64,000 nt of DNA from Flavobacterium shii (GTDB lineage Bacteria; Bacteroidota; Bacteroidia; Flavobacteriales; Flavobacteriaceae): the NCBI RefSeq assembly GCF_025847235.1, contig NZ_JAOZEW010000001.1, positions 248,001-312,000 of the forward strand. Reading direction: 5' to 3'. Numbering within the stretch: position 1 is the first letter of the stretch; the number at the start of each line of letters is the position of its first letter. The notes under the pieces are model-generated. The model had not been told where the DNA came from and ran no database searches. It saw only the letters and a list, made by a program, of their open reading frames with translations. This document shows, one piece after another, positions 52,497 to 61,036 of this stretch. The position numbers were made by a program, and so were the translations under genes.

Positions 52497-52530
52497 CCTA
52501 ACTACTGGATTATTGCTCTAGTAGTTAGGT
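52497..52530 (+). terminator. Terminator hairpin after the DUF1090-like gene
   Basis: ACCTAACTACT (52497-52507) pairs with AGTAGTTAGGT (52520-52530) across a 12-base loop. An A-rich run precedes it, so it may act on either strand. Confidence 0.6.
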
Positions 52531-52675
52531 ATAAATTATGGTTCAGAAATGTTCTTATTCTTTATGCTATTCTTTTCAGAATATGAGGCGCTTATAAATC
52601 TACATCTAATTGTCTTTGTATCGAGTAAGAAAATGCTAGTAAAGATTCTTTTATAATATAAAGTTATAACTTATA

Positions 52676-52715
52676 AAAAATGAGTAATGAGTTAACATAC
52701 TCATTACTCATTTTT
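52676..52715. terminator. Bidirectional terminator hairpin
   Basis: AAAAATGAGTAATGAGT (52676-52692) and ACTCATTACTCATTTTT (52699-52715) are perfect complements with a 6-base loop. It lies 62 bases past the stop of the small minus-strand gene ending at 52777. Confidence 0.8.
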
Positions 52716-52776
52716 ATGGCAATAGCCTAAGTGACAATTTGCACAATGAATAGTAATCTTATAACTAAATTAAGGA

Positions 52777-53196
52777 TTAGGGAAACCAGTATGCTGAGGA
52801 AGTTTCTTTAATTCCGTTGCACCCCTTTTGGTCTGTAGCCTCGAAATATGGGGTTCTCGTTTGATCATCCATACCAGCAGGCATATAAGTAGCATCCCAA
52901 TAAGCTGTAAAATTCCCTATATTATCAGTGGTTACGGTACCCGCACTCACAGGTGTATCCACCTTAGGCACAGGTTGATTAACAACAAATAAATGTATCA
53001 CTGTTCTTATAGGATAGCCAGAACCTTTTAAGGTAAATTGTGTATTTGTTGATGTTCTCTTGGGCTGGACATCTAATGTGGCTTTACAATTATTATTGCA
53101 TTGCTGTGATTGCAAAATAAATGAAATAAGAATGAGTACAACACCGACTCTTAAAGGGCGTATTGCACCCAACGATAAAAAGTTAATAATTTTCAT
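52777..53196 (-). CDS. Small secreted hypothetical protein
   Basis: A 139-residue protein. The N-terminal hydrophobic segment (GVVLILISFILQSQQC) is followed by CNNNC, so it is a signal peptide or lipoprotein (cleavage before Cys is possible). The remainder is beta-rich (FTLKGSGYPIRTVIHLFVVN; TTDNIGNFTAYWDATYMPA) and resembles an Ig-like or carboxypeptidase-regulatory fold. I do not recognise the family. The operon context is absent, and both sides are gene-poor. Confidence 0.6.
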   Translation of the reverse strand: MKIINFLSLGAIRPLRVGVVLILISFILQSQQCNNNCKATLDVQPKRTSTNTQFTLKGSGYPIRTVIHLFVVNQPVPKVDTPVSAGTVTTDNIGNFTAYWDATYMPAGMDDQTRTPYFEATDQKGCNGIKETSSAYWFP

Positions 53197-54448
53197 GATA
53201 ATTAATTTTAGATATTAATAAATAAAACAATACAACATCTCGATATCCCTTCCTATACCACCTATATTTCGATAGAAAGAGAATGGTAGGCAACGGTGAC
53301 AAATATCTGTTCTAGATCTTCAAGATATTTTCTTTGTCTTTTTGAAGTGCTGGTTCATCCATAAAATACTTTATAGCAACCTTTTCCCATACATCCTACA
53401 TCAGCTTGATATCGTTTGCATAGGGCGATTTTTCTCTGAATGATAGAGCAACTGGAGATTTACCTTGGAAAGAATCCCTTTGGCGTATATTGTAATCAGC
53501 GGTTTTTTCATCGTTTTCAATATGTCATCCCTATCGGGGTCACATTGTAATTAGCACCGTGTTACATGTAAATTAGTATATCGTGTAAATTTAGTAAATT
53601 AATCAATAGATTTACCAATTTACAAGACATAACTACATCAAAAAGAATATGTTACGTTTTTTTTATTTCAAACAATTGATTTATATAAATAAACGTAGAT
53701 ATCTATTTTATATGAAAAATGTAAATGGATGGGCATAGTTCTCAGATTTGTTTAAGGAAGATATTTATGAGGTCTCAAATAAAAAAGGACAAAAAAATTA
53801 CAAACGACACAAACAACATAAAATCAATAACTTACGTTTTTGGATAAAATTCTTAAAAATCAAGAGCCTAGGAATGACGGGGGCTTTGCTTTAGGGACTA
53901 ATCCGGTAATTTTTTTGTCCTTTTGATGATTAAGCATTAATTTATAGAAATAAAAAAAAATCATTATCAACCATATAAACTTCGAAAAACATAAAACACA
54001 CGATTGATACACTACCCAAAAATTACATTTTATTTTCATGACCTATTTTGATACACTAGGTTACAACAAAAGCATTTTAAGGCTTTTTAAAAAACTAAAA
54101 ATGGAAGAGACAACCAACAGGCAGTCTCTTTACTATTCAAAATTTATAATTTTATATTATTTTTCAGTTAGTTACATCGCCATTTTGTAAAAACACCTGA
54201 TCTGATACATTACCATTATAATTGTAGGTTCTTTCATTTATTGAAAAGACCACAACATAATTATTTCTGTAGGATACTGGTAAAAGTGAGTACTGTAAAT
54301 GTAGTAAATACTACTATATACCTAACAAAAGAAAGCAAGTAGTATTTTTATCACAAAATAAAATACCAGAAAATTGAATTTTCTCAAAGGACTTCATAAT
54401 TAATGGATTAGTTTTATTCTCCGATTTACTCAATAAAAATTATCCCGG
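53197..54448. other. 1.25-kb gene-poor, possibly decayed region
   Basis: There is no intact gene. Two short stretches look like coding remnants. The minus strand near 53500-53400 gives MKKPLITIYAKGILSK and then frames out. The plus strand near 53710-53930 gives SDLFKEDIYEVSNKKGQKNY and then KINNLRFWIKFLKIKSLG with interruptions. A stem AAGAGAC..GTCTCTT lies at about 54107-54133. The promoter of the response-regulator gene should be at the right end. Confidence 0.5.
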
Positions 54449-55108
54449 ATGAACATCCTTATCGTAGATGACCACCCAATGAATGTAGAATTATATGAAA
54501 ATGTACTTCTACACGATTTTGCATCCTATAAGCCTCTAGTTATTACAAAGGCTTTTAACTGCAAAGAGGGTTATACAGCAATTGAATCGGTAACGTTAGA
54601 TCATGAATTATTTTTTGATTTAGCAATTATCGATTATTCCTTACCCATCTATCAGGAGAAGAATATTTTATCAGGAGCTGACCTAGCGCACCTGGTCAGG
54701 GATTATTTTGAAAACTGCAAAATAGTAATTATCACTTCACATACACAAAAGCTTTTGGTTTATGATATTATAAGGAAAATTAAACCCGAAGGAATTGCTA
54801 TAAAAGCTGATGTAACCACTTCAAATTTCATTGAAATTATATCCTCTGTCTTAAAAGGCAATCTGTATCAAAGTGCATTAGTAAAAGAATATATAAGCGA
54901 AATCTGGAAAAAAGAATTAATAGTCGAAAAAACCAACAGACAGATTTTGTTTTATTTAGCCAAAGGCTACCGAGTTAAGGAGCTGGAAGAAGTAATACCA
55001 TTAGCTGGCAGCACCATTGAAAAACGTATTGTAGATTTAAAGAAAATCTTTGCTGTATTAGATGACAGTACTCTCGTAAAAGAAGTAATTAGACAAGGTT
55101 TTTTATAA
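54449..55108 (+). CDS. Response regulator (receiver plus helix-turn-helix)
   Basis: A 219-residue two-component regulator. The receiver domain has the acidic pair in ILIVDDHPMN (Asp7, Asp8), the phospho-acceptor Asp62 in LAIIDYSLP, a Thr/Ser in VIITSHT and a Lys in IAIKADVT. The C-terminal part (about 155-219) resembles a LuxR-like DNA-binding domain: RQILFYLAKGYRVKELEEVI then AGSTIEKRIVDLKKIF. No histidine kinase is adjacent. It stands directly upstream of the peptide-maturation cluster on the same strand, so it may control it. Confidence 0.75.
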   Translation: MNILIVDDHPMNVELYENVLLHDFASYKPLVITKAFNCKEGYTAIESVTLDHELFFDLAIIDYSLPIYQEKNILSGADLAHLVRDYFENCKIVIITSHTQKLLVYDIIRKIKPEGIAIKADVTTSNFIEIISSVLKGNLYQSALVKEYISEIWKKELIVEKTNRQILFYLAKGYRVKELEEVIPLAGSTIEKRIVDLKKIFAVLDDSTLVKEVIRQGFL

Positions 55109-55293
55109 ATGTTAAAAAAATTAACACAAACAAGGGTTCTACTATCTCATTTGTTAAATCTATATATTATTAAATTTTCACTGCTAATTTATTTTTATAT
55201 TTCCAAATAATTAACAGGAATATTCATGTGCCTGTAAAATGAATTCGATTTTTAATAAAGTAAAATAAGCAATCTAAATACACCTAAAGTAAT

Positions 55294-56229
55294 ATGATCA
55301 AAAACAATGTAATAGTTGTCCTTCTTTTAGTTATTATTCTTTCTTGTAGTAGTATGAAAACCAAAGACAATTACACTGTCAAGAATGAAACTTCATCAAA
55401 AAATGAACTAAACTATATCCCATATTATCTAAAGATGTATAAGGCCGACAGCCTGTTTTTAATAAATAACTTCTCAGAAAGCTATAAAATACTAGATAGT
55501 TTATTTAGGGTTTATCCTCCACGGGCAACAGATAATTATGTCGAATATGGGATATATGTATGTTCCGCAGTAATGTCTGGTCATCTGGAGGATATTGAAA
55601 AAAAAGCTCGCTTTGGTTATAGTCATTTTGGGGGAATAGCTACGGTACATAAGGATGCTTATAACATGGAACAGGCTGTTATTAGAGCTGCGGCGCTTAG
55701 CGAGAATGAAATCAAATTTTTGAAAGCTATTTATCAAAAAAGTCTTAACCTAGAACTTAGGAAAAAGATGCTAATAATGTTTAAGGAAGACCAACTAGCA
55801 AGAACAAATGGGGATAATGCGCAGATGGATAGTATTGACCATATAAATAGAAGTCAACTGGAAGAAATATTTAAAGATTATGGCTATCCAGATATAAATT
55901 TAATAGGTGCTTCAAGTGCCTGGGATATGGCTGATGGTGATATACGTGAAGGAATTTTGTTTGTACATCAACCTGACGATTTTAAAGAAAAATATTTACC
56001 GTTCCTGCTCGAAAATATAAAAAATGGGAAATGTGACCCTGATACGTATGCTTTGGTCTACGACAGGATGATGATGGATAAATATGAAAAACAGTATTTC
56101 GGAACATATAATTGCAGTAGCACCGAGTTTTGTAATTTAATAGAACCTAATAAAGTAGATTCTATACGAATTTCAATTGGGCTTCCGCGTCTTAAGTATT
56201 ATCCTTGGAGGATGATGCAACGTAGTTAG
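55294..56229 (+). CDS. Lipoprotein of unknown function, upstream of the RiPP precursor
   Basis: A 311-residue protein with lipobox VIILSCSS near residues 14-21. The mature part is mostly helical (SFLINNFSESYKILDSLFRV; AVIRAAALSENEIKFLKAIY) with a later DTYALVYDRMMMDKYEKQYF. It ends 22 bases before the precursor gene, so it is likely in the same transcript. I recognise no family. Possible roles are immunity, product binding or outer-membrane assistance. These are guesses from position. Confidence 0.55.
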   Translation: MIKNNVIVVLLLVIILSCSSMKTKDNYTVKNETSSKNELNYIPYYLKMYKADSLFLINNFSESYKILDSLFRVYPPRATDNYVEYGIYVCSAVMSGHLEDIEKKARFGYSHFGGIATVHKDAYNMEQAVIRAAALSENEIKFLKAIYQKSLNLELRKKMLIMFKEDQLARTNGDNAQMDSIDHINRSQLEEIFKDYGYPDINLIGASSAWDMADGDIREGILFVHQPDDFKEKYLPFLLENIKNGKCDPDTYALVYDRMMMDKYEKQYFGTYNCSSTEFCNLIEPNKVDSIRISIGLPRLKYYPWRMMQRS

Positions 56230-56251
56230 TAACCTTAAATTTTATATATTT

Positions 56252-56491
56252 ATGAATGTACTTAAATCTTTGGAGGATTTCAAAAAGGAATCCAATGTGT
56301 TAGAAAGTGCCCAGCTTAAACAAGTTTCGGGTGGGTATATTAGGAAATGGCAAGAACCCACCTGTGTTGGTGATCGTTCTGACATTTCGTACATGGAAGC
56401 AGAATATCGCTATAACGGCAGAGAGTATGTGTTATATGGCGTTGCCTTTCAAAGGAAAGTAGTATGGGGCAGTTTAGAAGGAGGAACCTAA
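56252..56491 (+). CDS. Putative RiPP precursor with double-glycine leader (grasp-with-spasm type)
   Basis: A 79-residue peptide. The leader (residues 1-28) is helical and acidic (KSLEDFKKESNVLESAQLKQ) and ends VSGG. This is a typical cleavage site for C39-peptidase ABC exporters, one of which is encoded downstream. The core of 51 residues (YIRKWQEPTC ... WGSLEGGT) is rich in Glu, Asp, Lys, Ser and Thr, as expected for substrates of ATP-grasp macrocyclases, which join acidic side chains to hydroxyl or amine side chains. It has a single Cys. A hairpin follows the stop. Confidence 0.7.
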   Translation: MNVLKSLEDFKKESNVLESAQLKQVSGGYIRKWQEPTCVGDRSDISYMEAEYRYNGREYVLYGVAFQRKVVWGSLEGGT

Positions 56492-56498
56492 AACTACT

Positions 56499-56521
56499 AA
56501 GCCCGGTATAATATCGGGCTT
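56499..56521 (+). terminator. Hairpin between precursor and maturase genes (possible attenuator)
   Basis: AAGCCCG (56499) pairs with CGGGCTT (56515-56521), extended by GTA/TAT with a G-T pair, and is followed by AAATTATTTT. It starts 8 bases after the precursor stop and 95 bases before the ATP-grasp gene. Partial read-through would make more precursor than enzyme. Confidence 0.65.
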
Positions 56522-56615
56522 AAATTATTTTGATGTGCTTGCAAGCCATTGAGTATATAGCTTATGGTATTAGGAAGTTAACTCAATACCCGATAATTAT
56601 AATTTTTTGTAATAA

Positions 56616-57539
56616 ATGATACTAATTATTTCGGAGGCATTTGATTCTTCAACCACAAACGTGATTGAATGGCTAGATTTTTTAGAAAAAAAATGGATTA
56701 GAATCAATGCCCAAAATGACCTAGAACTTAATTTTATAGGTAATGATGTTGTTTTTAAAACACAGGACACTACTTTTAAATTATCAGAAATTAGCTCTTG
56801 TTGGTACAGAAGAGGGTATCTACCGATGAAAAATAGTTACAAAACAGGTATCGCACAATTTGATAATTTGCAAGTTGGAGAGTTTGATAATGTGGTTCAA
56901 TTTATTTACTATAAACTAAAAAAGAAAAAACATTTAAATTCCTTTTATCAAGCTGATGTAAACAAATTAATTGCAAATGATATTGCCTCTGAGCTAGGAA
57001 TACTGGTCCCATCTGATTTAATCTTTTCTAATGCCCAAGTGTTGAAAAATGAATTATCAGCTTCCTCAAAAGACTTTATTACTAAAGTAATGAGTGGTAA
57101 CTGTATGCAAAAGTTTCAGGGTTTTACTATTTATAATTACACGAAGGACTTAATAACAGATAATATTCCTGACGATTTTTTTCCATCCCTAGTACAAGAC
57201 AAAATTGCTAAGAAATACGAACTGAGAATATTTTATTTAGACAATAAGTTTTACTCCATGGCTATTCTCTCTCAGAGTGATCCGCAGACAAATGTTGATT
57301 TCAGAAATTACAACAATGAGAAACCTAACAGAACAGTTCCTTATAAGCTACCTGAAGAAATTGAGGATAAACTGTCATTACTAATGAATAAATTAGATGT
57401 AAACTGTGGGTCTATTGACATGATAGTTACACCTAAACATGAGTACGTATTTCTGGAAGTAAATCCTGTTGGTCAATTTGGAATGGTATCCCATCCTTGT
57501 AATTATGAACTCGAGAATAAAATCGCTCAATTTTTATAA
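56616..57539 (+). CDS. Grasp-with-spasm system ATP-grasp peptide maturase
   Basis: A 307-residue ATP-grasp enzyme of the RiPP-maturase type. The N-terminal pre-ATP-grasp half has SSCWYRRGYLP. The ATP-binding half shows HLNSFYQADVNKLIANDIAS, FITKVMSGNCMQ, KKYELRIFYLDNKFYSMAI and the metal-binding EVNPVGQFGM near the end. It would activate acidic side chains of the precursor as acyl phosphates and join them to nearby Ser, Thr or Lys. It lies downstream of a hairpin and 1 base from the following 62-codon gene. Confidence 0.8.
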   Translation: MILIISEAFDSSTTNVIEWLDFLEKKWIRINAQNDLELNFIGNDVVFKTQDTTFKLSEISSCWYRRGYLPMKNSYKTGIAQFDNLQVGEFDNVVQFIYYKLKKKKHLNSFYQADVNKLIANDIASELGILVPSDLIFSNAQVLKNELSASSKDFITKVMSGNCMQKFQGFTIYNYTKDLITDNIPDDFFPSLVQDKIAKKYELRIFYLDNKFYSMAILSQSDPQTNVDFRNYNNEKPNRTVPYKLPEEIEDKLSLLMNKLDVNCGSIDMIVTPKHEYVFLEVNPVGQFGMVSHPCNYELENKIAQFL

Positions 57540-57540
57540 A

Positions 57541-57729
57541 ATGGAACAGAAGAATATAGAAAAATATATTGATGATCATAGACGGAGTCTACCGTTATCA
57601 TATAATAAAAATTTAGTTCTAAGGGAAAATAACAGCTCCAAAAGTTTGCCTGTTACTATTTCAAAAAAATATAACGATGGTAATCTTATTATAGAAAGAT
57701 TTTATAAACCAATAACCCGTTTTTTATAA
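57541..57729 (+). CDS. 62-residue protein between the two maturase genes
   Basis: The start is the ATG at 57541, one base after the ATP-grasp stop; an upstream in-frame extension would lie inside that gene. The peptide opens with a charged helix (MEQKNIEKYIDDHRRSLPLS) and ends IERFYKPITRFL. It has no Gly-Gly site, no Cys and no hydrophobic helix. It could be a second substrate, a leader-binding helper (RRE-like, though short) or an accessory factor. It ends 9 bases before the SPASM gene. Confidence 0.6.
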   Translation: MEQKNIEKYIDDHRRSLPLSYNKNLVLRENNSSKSLPVTISKKYNDGNLIIERFYKPITRFL

Positions 57730-57738
57730 TCTACAATT

Positions 57739-58830
57739 ATGTACACTGATTCATATTTTAAAATCTTCACAAACTGTTTAGTTGTAAAAGGATTCAACAG
57801 GAGTTTAATAATTGATATTGGGAGAGACTATTTTACAACAATACCAGATTCAATGCATGAGGTTATAAATCATTTAAATAAAAAAAAAAGTCTCGCAGAC
57901 GTATTTGATATGTATGGAGAAGATAACAGGGAAATCATAGATGAATATCTTAATTATTTGCTTGCGAATGATTTTGGAATTATAACTGATTACAATGAAT
58001 TTGATCAGTTTATTGATATGAATAAGACATTTCGTTCGCCATCCTCAATCAATAATTGTGTTCTAGAATTCGGAAAGGAAAGTATTCTTTATCTGGATAG
58101 AATAATAAGTGATTTAGAGAATTTACATTGCAGTTATTTACAAGTGATTTGCTATGAAAAAATTGACCTATCAAACTTCATATTATTACTACAATCCACA
58201 AACGGTGGCAACTTTAGATCTATTGAACTTGTTCTAAGCTATTCTGAAGAGCTGGTCAGCTTTCTTCCGACAATTGTTACATATAACACCCGTATTACAT
58301 CTGTGATTATCCATAATGCAATGGATAAACAAAAAAGTGTTGAAGAGAATTACTTCCCCATTTCTTTTATTGATAAGGAAATAACCAGCTTTTTGCATTG
58401 CGGAGTTATTGATACTAAATATTTTGAAGTAAACAGAGATAAGGTATTAGAGTCTTTAAGCTTTAATTCATGTTTAAACAAAAAAATTTCAATAAATAAA
58501 CTTGGAGAAATAAAAAATTGTCCAGCAATGCCAACAAGTTTCGGAAATATAAAAAATACCACCTTGCAGGAGGCATTTGATGATATAAATTTTAAACAAC
58601 ACTGGCAAATCAGTAAAGAAAAAATAAATGTCTGTAAAGATTGTGAGTTTCGTCATATCTGCACAGATTGTCGGGCTTATGTTGAAGATCCCAAAAATAT
58701 TTATTCAAAACCATTAAAGTGTGGCTATGACCCCTATACGAACGAATGGAGTGATTGGAGTACTAATCCGCTGAAACAAAAAGGAATTGAATATTATGAG
58801 TTGCAAAAAATGATACAAACAAATGCTTAA
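57739..58830 (+). CDS. Grasp-with-spasm system SPASM-domain peptide maturase
   Basis: A 363-residue protein. The C-terminal SPASM domain has Cys in NCPAMPTSFGNI, then CKDCEFRHICTDCRAYVE and KCGYDPYTNEWSDW, which supply auxiliary iron-sulfur ligands. The N-terminal half (CLVVKGFNRSLIIDIGRDYF, EVINHLNKKKSLADVFDMYG) resembles the leader-binding part of radical SAM peptide maturases. I find no CxxxCxxC radical SAM motif, which agrees with the family described as SPASM without the radical core. Its catalytic role is unknown. It overlaps the transporter gene by 8 bases. Confidence 0.8.
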   Translation: MYTDSYFKIFTNCLVVKGFNRSLIIDIGRDYFTTIPDSMHEVINHLNKKKSLADVFDMYGEDNREIIDEYLNYLLANDFGIITDYNEFDQFIDMNKTFRSPSSINNCVLEFGKESILYLDRIISDLENLHCSYLQVICYEKIDLSNFILLLQSTNGGNFRSIELVLSYSEELVSFLPTIVTYNTRITSVIIHNAMDKQKSVEENYFPISFIDKEITSFLHCGVIDTKYFEVNRDKVLESLSFNSCLNKKISINKLGEIKNCPAMPTSFGNIKNTTLQEAFDDINFKQHWQISKEKINVCKDCEFRHICTDCRAYVEDPKNIYSKPLKCGYDPYTNEWSDWSTNPLKQKGIEYYELQKMIQTNA

Positions 58831-61036
58831 GAAGTTTCCTTTTTATAAGCAAGCTGACGAAAAAGATTGTGGACCTACCTGTGTAAAAATTATTGCCAAA
58901 CATTACGAACGAAAACTCGATATTGAAAAGCTTAGGCAACTAAGTGAAACTACAAGAGAAGGAAGTAATTTACTATCCTTAAGTGAGGGGGCTGAAGAAA
59001 TAGGATTCAGAACATTAGGAGTAAAAATATCACTAAAAAAACTTCAGGAAGCACCACTGCCCTGCATTTTACACTGGAATAAAAACCATTATGTTGTATT
59101 CTATAAGGCGCGCAAAAATACTTTTTATGTATCGGATCCAGCTTATGGTTTACTGGAATATTCCAAAGAAGATTTTTTGAAATTTTGGATTGGGAATAAT
59201 GCAACAGAGGATACTGAAGAAGGGATTATCTTGTTAATGGAACCTACACCGAAGTTCTATGAAATAGAGTTTGATAAAGAAGAAAAAAGAACATTCAGTT
59301 TTCGTTTTTTTTCGAAGTATATTCTTCGTTACAGGTCTTTTCTAATGCAGCTTATTTTAGGGCTACTCGCTAGTAGTTTAATACAGCTTATTTTTCCTTT
59401 CCTGACTCAAAGCATTGTTGATGTAGGAATTCAAAATCAGAATATTCATTTTATCAACCTAATACTGTTTGCACAGCTTTTTCTCTTCTTTGGTCGTACA
59501 GCTTTGGAATTCGTTAGGAATTGGATATTATTACATCTATCAACAAGAATCAATATATCCCTAATCTCTGACTTTTTTATAAAATTAATGAATCTTCCAA
59601 TTTCTTTTTTCGACATAAGAATGACAGGAGATATTATGCAGCGTATTAATGACCATCACAGAATAGAAAGGATTTTAACTAGCTCATCTTTAAATATCCT
59701 GTTCTCTTTTGTGAATTTAATTATAATGGGAGGAATACTGGCTTATTATAATTTACAAATTTTTGCTGTTTTTTTCATAGGTAGCTTTTTATATTTTGCC
59801 TGGGTACTTTTGTTTTTAAAGCGCAGAGAACTACTCGATTATAAACGTTTTTCTGAGGTAAGCCAAGAACAAAGCAAAGTTATAGAACTCATCAATGGAA
59901 TGCAGGAAATTAAGTTGCATAACGCCGAAAAACAAAAACGTTGGGGTTGGGAGTACATTCAAGCTAGATTATTCAGGGTTTCAATTAAAGCACTTATACT
60001 TGAGCAAACTCAAAGTATTGGCTCAAATTTTATTAACGAACTTAAGAACATCATCATTATTTTCCTTTCTGCAAAACTTGTTATTGATGGAGAAATAACC
60101 CTTGGTATGATGATGGCAATTAGTACTATTGTAGGAAGTCTAAACGGGCCAATCGGTCAATTGATCAGTTTTATTCGTGAAGCACAAGATGCAAAAATAT
60201 CGTTAGCAAGGCTTGCCGAAATACATGATAAGGAAGATGAAGTAATGAGCGATAACCATAAATCGCACGATTTCCCACACGATGCAGATGTTTTTATAAA
60301 AGACCTCTCATTTCGGTACACTGGCTCAGATGCCTTAGTTTTAGAAGAATTAAACTTACATATACCAAGAAATAAAGTTACTGCTATCGTAGGAGTTAGT
60401 GGTAGTGGAAAAACTACATTAATGAAAATATTATTGAAGTTTTACGAACCCCAGAATGGTAAAATATTACTTTCAAAAACCGATGGGGTAGAGATTAATC
60501 TTAGTGATATCTCACAAAAAACATGGAGAGCTAATATTGGTTCTGTCATGCAAGAAGGATATATATTTAGTGATACTATCGCAAATAATATTGCGATAGG
60601 AGTTGATATCATCGATAGAGAACGACTTCAATATGCAGCTGATGTTGCTAATATCAAAAGTTTCATAGAGGGACTTATACAGGGGTACAATACAAAAATA
60701 GGTATGGAAGGTGTTGGTATGAGTACAGGACAAAAACAACGGCTGTTAATTGCGAGGGCTGTTTACAAAAATCCTGAAATGTTATTTTTTGATGAAGCTA
60801 CCTCTGCTCTTGATGCTAATAACGAAAAAGAAATCATAGAAAAATTAGATACTTTTTTTAAGGGCAAAACTGTTGTTGTAATTGCTCATAGGTTAAGTAC
60901 AGTAATGAACGCAGACCAGATAGTTGTTCTTGACAAAGGGAAAATAGTTGAAAAAGGAAATCATAACGAACTTATTGAGAAAAAAGGTAATTATTATGAA
61001 CTGGTAAAAAACCAATTACAACTAAGCTATGCCTAA
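58823..61036 (+). CDS. C39-peptidase-containing ABC transporter (PCAT)
   Basis: A 737-residue exporter that cuts leaders at Gly-Gly and exports the product. The C39 protease domain spans residues ~1-140 with Gln10, Cys16 (DEKDCGPTC), His89 (KNHYVVFY) and Asp105 (SDPAYG). Six membrane helices lie about 165-440. The nucleotide-binding domain has GVSGSGKT (524-531), the signature MSTGQKQR (about 632) and Walker B MLFFDEATSALDA (about 654). It overlaps both its neighbours by 8 bases, so the maturase, exporter and adaptor are translationally coupled. Confidence 0.92.
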   Translation: MLKKFPFYKQADEKDCGPTCVKIIAKHYERKLDIEKLRQLSETTREGSNLLSLSEGAEEIGFRTLGVKISLKKLQEAPLPCILHWNKNHYVVFYKARKNTFYVSDPAYGLLEYSKEDFLKFWIGNNATEDTEEGIILLMEPTPKFYEIEFDKEEKRTFSFRFFSKYILRYRSFLMQLILGLLASSLIQLIFPFLTQSIVDVGIQNQNIHFINLILFAQLFLFFGRTALEFVRNWILLHLSTRINISLISDFFIKLMNLPISFFDIRMTGDIMQRINDHHRIERILTSSSLNILFSFVNLIIMGGILAYYNLQIFAVFFIGSFLYFAWVLLFLKRRELLDYKRFSEVSQEQSKVIELINGMQEIKLHNAEKQKRWGWEYIQARLFRVSIKALILEQTQSIGSNFINELKNIIIIFLSAKLVIDGEITLGMMMAISTIVGSLNGPIGQLISFIREAQDAKISLARLAEIHDKEDEVMSDNHKSHDFPHDADVFIKDLSFRYTGSDALVLEELNLHIPRNKVTAIVGVSGSGKTTLMKILLKFYEPQNGKILLSKTDGVEINLSDISQKTWRANIGSVMQEGYIFSDTIANNIAIGVDIIDRERLQYAADVANIKSFIEGLIQGYNTKIGMEGVGMSTGQKQRLLIARAVYKNPEMLFFDEATSALDANNEKEIIEKLDTFFKGKTVVVIAHRLSTVMNADQIVVLDKGKIVEKGNHNELIEKKGNYYELVKNQLQLSYA

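Noticed and set aside
57739..58830. Calling the SPASM protein a radical SAM enzyme
   Set aside because: No CxxxCxxC motif occurs in the N-terminal half; only the SPASM Cys cluster is visible.
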